A stretch of 64,000 nt of DNA from Dryocola sp032000125. GTDB taxonomy: Bacteria > Pseudomonadota > Gammaproteobacteria > Enterobacterales > Enterobacteriaceae. Under the pieces are notes generated by a model. That model saw nothing but the letters and a program-made list of their open reading frames with translations, was not told the DNA's origin and ran no database searches. Shown here piece by piece: positions 60,508 to 64,000 of the stretch. The DNA lies in the NCBI GenBank assembly GCA_032000125.1, contig DAMALH010000018.1, positions 26,366-90,365 on the forward strand, given 5' to 3'. The translations under genes were made by a program, and so were the position numbers. The number at the start of each line of letters is the position of its first letter. Position 1 is the first letter of the stretch.

Positions 60508-60960
60508 CTCTTCCAGCAGGCGGGCGCCGGTCCCTTCTTCGCCCAGCCTGTCGCCCGGGTTACGCAGCGGGCAATCCGCGCCGGACAAACAACCGCAGCC
60601 AATGCAGCCATCCAGTTCATCCCGTAACGCCGTCAGCGTATGAATCCGCCGGTCCAGCTCTTCGCGCCACAGCGATGAAAGCCTTTTCCAGTCGTTTTTA
60701 TTAATGGATTCCCCGTTCGGCAACACGCCAAACGCATCGCCAATGGTCGCCAGAGGAATACCGATACGCTGGGCTATCTTGATAATGGCGACCGTGCGCA
60801 AAACGCCGCGCGTATAGCGCCGCTGATTGCCGCTGTTACGGATACTTTTTATTAAGCCCTTACTTTCGTAAAAATGCAGCGCTGAAACCGCCACGCCGCT
60901 GCGCTTCGCCACCTCGCCCGGCGACAGTAAGGGATTAAATCGGGGTGATTTCTTTTCCAA
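60505..60960 (-). CDS. soxR: Redox-sensing regulator SoxR
   Basis: A 151-residue MerR-family protein (E. coli: 154). Winged helix at residues 12-30 (SPGEVAKRSGVAVSALHFYE), dimerisation coiled coil, then CIGCGCLSGADC with the four cysteines that bind the [2Fe-2S] cluster. Oxidation of the cluster by redox-cycling agents activates soxS. Divergent from soxS over an 86-base region that carries its operator. Confidence 0.97.
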   Translation of the reverse strand: MEKKSPRFNPLLSPGEVAKRSGVAVSALHFYESKGLIKSIRNSGNQRRYTRGVLRTVAIIKIAQRIGIPLATIGDAFGVLPNGESINKNDWKRLSSLWREELDRRIHTLTALRDELDGCIGCGCLSGADCPLRNPGDRLGEEGTGARLLEE

Positions 60961-60967
60961 AATGCTC

Positions 60968-60998
60968 TTTACCTCAAGTTAACTTGAGGAATTATACT
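60968..60998 (+). promoter_or_regulatory. soxS promoter with SoxR operator
   Basis: The perfect 18-base palindrome CCTCAAGTTAACTTGAGG (60972-60989) lies between -35 TTTACC (60968-60973) and -10 TATACT (60993-60998). The spacer is 19 bases, the overlong spacing that MerR-type activators twist into alignment. Confidence 0.95.
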
Positions 60999-61046
60999 CT
61001 CCGGCAACAAAACCTGCTAATCGAATACTTTGATTAAGGACGGCCC

Positions 61047-61370
61047 ATGGCACACCAGGAAATCATTTATACGTTGACTGAATGGATTGATGAGCACATC
61101 GACCAGCCGCTGAACATTGACGTGGTGGCGAAAAAATCCGGTTATTCAAAATGGTATTTGCAAAGGATGTTCCGCACCGTGATGCGCCAGACGCTGGGTG
61201 AGTATATCCGTCAGCGCCGCCTGCTGCTGGCGGCAAAAGAGCTGCGCGCCACCCGCCGCCCTATTTTTGATATCGCGATGGATTACGGCTATGTGTCGCA
61301 ACAAACCTTTTCACGGGTGTTCCGCCGCGAATTCGACCGCACGCCGACCGACTACCGCCATCAGGCCTGA
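61047..61370 (+). CDS. soxS: Superoxide-response activator SoxS
   Basis: A 107-residue AraC-family activator, the E. coli length, consisting only of the two helix-turn-helix units (IDVVAKKSGYSKWYLQRMFR; DIAMDYGYVSQQTFSRVFRR). It switches on sodA, zwf, fpr, acrAB and others. Made only when SoxR is oxidised, from the promoter described at 60968. Confidence 0.97.
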   Translation: MAHQEIIYTLTEWIDEHIDQPLNIDVVAKKSGYSKWYLQRMFRTVMRQTLGEYIRQRRLLLAAKELRATRRPIFDIAMDYGYVSQQTFSRVFRREFDRTPTDYRHQA

Positions 61371-61371
61371 G

Positions 61372-62970
61372 CTAATCGGCAAACACGACGCCGTTGCTGC
61401 TGCCGGGTCGATACAGCCAGGCGATAAATTCCTGCGGCGGTAAGGCTTTTGCGAAGTACCAGCCCTGGCAGTACTGCACGCCGCGGGCCTGAAGCCAGGC
61501 GAGCTGTTCGGGCGTCTCGACCCCTTCGGCGACGGTCTTAAGATTCAGGCTGCGCGCCATTTCAATAATATGTTCAGCAATAAGGAAACAGGCCCGGTCG
61601 GTGGTGAGATTGTCGATAAAGGATTTATCTATTTTAAGAATATCCACGTTCAGGAACCGCAGGTTGTGCAAATTAGCATAACCGGTGCCGAAGTCATCAA
61701 TAGCTATTTCAAAACCTGCCTGGCGGAATGCCTGAATAACCGGACGGGTTTTCGGCACATCAATAAAACCTCGTTCAGTGACTTCGACTTTTATTTGATC
61801 GGCATTGATCGCATGTTTATTAATTTTTTCTGCAAGCAAGGTTACCAGCCGCGGACAATGGAAATCCGCCGGAGATAAATTAATCGAAATATAAAGATCG
61901 GGATGATCTGCGAGGAATCCGCCAAAATCGTTGAAGACCGCGTTAATCACGTAGTCAGAGATCTTTTGAATCAGGCCTTCGGCTTCCGCGAGCGGAATGA
62001 AGCTGCCGGGGCTAATCCACTGGCCGCCGTAATTTACCCAACGCAGAAGCGCTTCGGCGCCCACACATCTTCCGCTCTGGATATCAATAATTGGCTGGTA
62101 ATGGAGTTTTAACTGATTTTTTTCTATGGCGCGAAGAAGCATACTTCGTGGTGAATTTAACTGCTGCCGGGAGCGCGACCACATGAATAATATAATGGTG
62201 CTGCAGATAATCCCTAAGGGTACGGTAAGCGTAACTTGATGATACCACTCTTTATTAAAGCGCTCCTGCGAGGTTGAGACAATCACGGCGATTGGCCTGT
62301 GCCGGGATTTTTCTATCGTATAAACCCGTGCTTCATCGGTGAAGTATTTATCGTCTTTTGTAATAAAATCGTGCAGGTGTTCAGTATTAAGCTGCTCGCT
62401 TAAAGAGAAAAATTGTTTAGTGACAGTATCATATGCGCCATAAGCCAGGCTATGATCGGTTGACATCACATCGGCATATGTCCGTGGGTTTACCACCACC
62501 ACAATATTACCCTGCTGCATATACGTCATTTTATGGCCAATATAAAACGGCGTATCCAGATAATAGAATATAGAAATATCAGGTTTACGAGTGTAATTAG
62601 CTGCGGGAGCGGAAAAGGGTATCGAGGGTTTATAAACCGTAGAACAAATAAATTGATTCCCACGAGCATAGATCAAATCTTCAACATAGAGTTTGCTGCG
62701 TGCAACATCCATTAATTTTAGCATATGTTCAGGGCTACAGGCCTGGCCCGTATATTGCTGCGCTTCATGCTGAGCCGCGTCAACATGCTGAATGACAATT
62801 TCTGTCTTTTCGATGACTAATTGCGCAAAAGAGCGAAGTTGCTGCTGTGTCTCACTGGCAGCGCGAACATGAGCAAAGTACACCGCCAACAGAATGGGCA
62901 AACATACCGTCAGCATAAAACCCGAAGCACGTAAAATACGCAGATAAATCCTTTCTGTCATGGTCGTCAC
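61372..62970 (-). CDS. pdeC: c-di-GMP phosphodiesterase PdeC (YjcC)
   Basis: A 532-residue membrane enzyme (E. coli: 528). Membrane helices near 15-35 and 243-262 enclose a periplasmic CSS-motif redox domain with cysteines in GQACSPEH and FICSTV; the EAL domain follows with GAEALLRW, SINLSPADF, EVTERGF, IDDFGTGYANL and AEGVETPEQ, so catalysis should be intact. In E. coli the CSS disulfide, formed by DsbA, restrains activity. Next to soxS as in E. coli; ATG 62968 is the first start. Confidence 0.92.
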   Translation of the reverse strand: MTTMTERIYLRILRASGFMLTVCLPILLAVYFAHVRAASETQQQLRSFAQLVIEKTEIVIQHVDAAQHEAQQYTGQACSPEHMLKLMDVARSKLYVEDLIYARGNQFICSTVYKPSIPFSAPAANYTRKPDISIFYYLDTPFYIGHKMTYMQQGNIVVVVNPRTYADVMSTDHSLAYGAYDTVTKQFFSLSEQLNTEHLHDFITKDDKYFTDEARVYTIEKSRHRPIAVIVSTSQERFNKEWYHQVTLTVPLGIICSTIILFMWSRSRQQLNSPRSMLLRAIEKNQLKLHYQPIIDIQSGRCVGAEALLRWVNYGGQWISPGSFIPLAEAEGLIQKISDYVINAVFNDFGGFLADHPDLYISINLSPADFHCPRLVTLLAEKINKHAINADQIKVEVTERGFIDVPKTRPVIQAFRQAGFEIAIDDFGTGYANLHNLRFLNVDILKIDKSFIDNLTTDRACFLIAEHIIEMARSLNLKTVAEGVETPEQLAWLQARGVQYCQGWYFAKALPPQEFIAWLYRPGSSNGVVFAD

Positions 62971-63509
62971 ATGTCCCTGCTATTACCGCCCGTTGTCGTT
63001 TAACTGGAACAAACCTGCAAGCTGTCGATTACGTTGCATGAATAATCATCCATTAGCAACAGTCTTTTTATTCTTAACGGCAAAGCATAGATGAAAATAA
63101 AAAAAGCAGCGGGAAAAATCAGGCATTCATGATGCCATATTAAATATGGCAGTGAAGATATGTTTATTATCCTAATTTAAATAGCAGAGAATAAGCCGTT
63201 AAGTAAAATCATCGTTCCCATAAACGTTAACGATGACAGGCCTGAAAAATACTTTTCTTCTGACACAGCCTGCGTTTCCTCCGGCTTTTAAGCAACTTTC
63301 AGGGGTGGGGAAACGCGCAAAAAACGCACCGCGCCGCTGGCGATTAAAAATACAAATGTGATACACTTCACACACTTCATGCAACAACGATTTATTTTAC
63401 ATTTCTGCAAAATCTTATCCTGCTGACGGCTCCCGCATCGCCTCTTTTTGCGCCTGCCTTAGGCGCGAGCCGTTATGGCTGATAAGGTTGCCTTAAGAGG
63501 ATTGGTTTC
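62971..63509. other. Intergenic region between pdeC and yjcB
   Basis: These 539 bases hold no visible gene. Besides the CRP site (listed separately) they contain the perfect 17-base palindrome GCCATATTAAATATGGC at 63134-63150, a possible operator for pdeC, and an inverted repeat ATCGTT/AACGAT near 63211-63234. Confidence 0.5.
63357..63372 (+). promoter_or_regulatory. CRP site upstream of yjcB
   Basis: TGTGATACACTTCACA is a perfect match to TGTGA-N6-TCACA. A TATTTT -10 candidate at 63393-63398 would put the CRP centre near -41.5 (class II), with yjcB 105 bases further down. Confidence 0.75.
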
Positions 63510-63791
63510 ATGACTACCATCACCACCGGCGTATTACTGATGCGCTGGCCGTTATTAAGCGCGGTTCTGATGTTTCTTGCCAGCACGTTAAATATTCAGT
63601 TTCGTAAATCTGACTACGCGTTTCTGGCGGTAGCGAGCAGCGGGCTGGGGATCGCCGCCGCACTGTGGTTCGCAACCGGCCTGCTGGGCCTGACAGCTGC
63701 GGACTTCGCGCTGATGTGGACATCCTTTAAAGATATGATGGTCGAAATCTCAAGCCACGCTCCGCCAGAATGGCCGATGGTCATTACCTGA
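63510..63791 (+). CDS. yjcB: Small inner-membrane protein YjcB
   Basis: A 93-residue protein, same length as E. coli YjcB, with three hydrophobic stretches (LLSAVLMFLASTLN, FLAVASSGLGIAAALWF, LLGLTAADFALMW). The start TTITTGVLLMRWPLLSAV and end PPEWPMVIT match. AAGAGGA lies upstream. Function unknown. It is the last complete gene before ssb, as in E. coli. Confidence 0.92.
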   Translation: MTTITTGVLLMRWPLLSAVLMFLASTLNIQFRKSDYAFLAVASSGLGIAAALWFATGLLGLTAADFALMWTSFKDMMVEISSHAPPEWPMVIT

Positions 63792-63822
63792 GCGATAAGG
63801 CATCAAAGCAGCCGGTAAACAA

Positions 63823-63854
63823 AACCCCCGCCGAATAACCGGCAGGGGTTTTTT
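63823..63854 (+). terminator. Terminator between yjcB and ssb
   Basis: AACCCCCGCCG and CGGCAGGGGTT pair with one mismatch and are followed by T6 on the plus strand; the AAAA before the stem gives a short T run on the minus strand, so it may serve ssb too. Confidence 0.8.
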
Positions 63855-63886
63855 GATGTCTTAGCGACGCGCTTTATTCTGCACAA

Positions 63887-64000
63887 TCAGAACGGAATAT
63901 CGTCGTCAAAATCCATCGGTGGTTCATTGTTAGACGGAGCCGGCGTGTTCTGCTGCTGCGGACGAGACTGCGCGCCGCCGCTGAACTGGTTGCCGCCCTG
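63887..64000 (-). CDS. ssb: Single-stranded DNA-binding protein Ssb, C-terminal end
   Basis: The last 37 codons are present; the rest lies beyond the window. The tail QGGNQFSGGAQSRPQQQ followed by NNEPPMDFDDDIPF and TGA is the glycine/glutamine-rich linker and acidic tip of enterobacterial Ssb. DDDIPF is the peptide that recruits RecQ, PriA, exonuclease I and other repair proteins. Confidence 0.97.
   Translation of the reverse strand, partial: QGGNQFSGGAQSRPQQQNTPAPSNNEPPMDFDDDIPF

Noticed and set aside
1..64000. CRISPR arrays, rRNA, prophage genes or insertion sequences
   Set aside because: None seen on either strand.

Overview
The window is chromosomal DNA of a member of the Enterobacteriaceae outside Escherichia (Enterobacter, Lelliottia, Kosakonia or Cedecea-like; the sequence alone does not fix the genus). 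Recognisable genes follow the E. coli order between yjdC-pheU and acs-soxRS-ssb (the 92-94 min region), with blocks lost and gained in between. No prophage, insertion sequence, integrase or CRISPR array was seen.

Left part (1-20.6 kb): the 3' end of yjdC, a regulator-exporter pair, tRNA-Phe, a GntR fragment, yghU, sitABCD (Mn/Fe import, with a Fur-like box and two tandem MntR-type palindromes), a PAS-GGDEF cyclase, yghX and a DMT transporter. Next comes a catabolic cluster at 10.2-17.5 kb: RpiR regulator, 2-keto-3-deoxy-galactonate (KDGal) aldolase and kinase, Na+/solute symporter, RidA, D-aminoacylase and a D-serine-dehydratase-like enzyme. Its gene content suggests breakdown of an N-acylated 2-amino sugar acid through KDGal. 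A PTS/GH1 beta-glucoside operon without IIA follows.

Middle (20.9-39.5 kb): rdcB-crfC, yjdM, an Aer-like fragment, yjdN, a DUF2235 hydrolase, the complete C-P lyase operon phnCDEFGHIJKLMNOP, an unknown gene and yjdP.

Right-middle (39.8-50.0 kb): a hybrid histidine kinase and an OmpR-type regulator bracket a six-gene sugar operon (ABC transporter, cupin D-lyxose/D-mannose isomerase, class II aldolase, PfkB kinase). A hok-type toxin with its regulatory leader sits between the kinase gene and the response regulator.

Right end (50.2-64 kb): gltP, acs-yjcH-actP, yjcE, ghxP with PurR-like boxes, a GST gene, the sRNA SraL/RyjA antisense to the soxR 3' end, soxR/soxS with the SoxR operator, pdeC, yjcB behind a perfect CRP site, and the 3' end of ssb. 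The nrf operon that separates acs from gltP in E. coli K-12 is absent.
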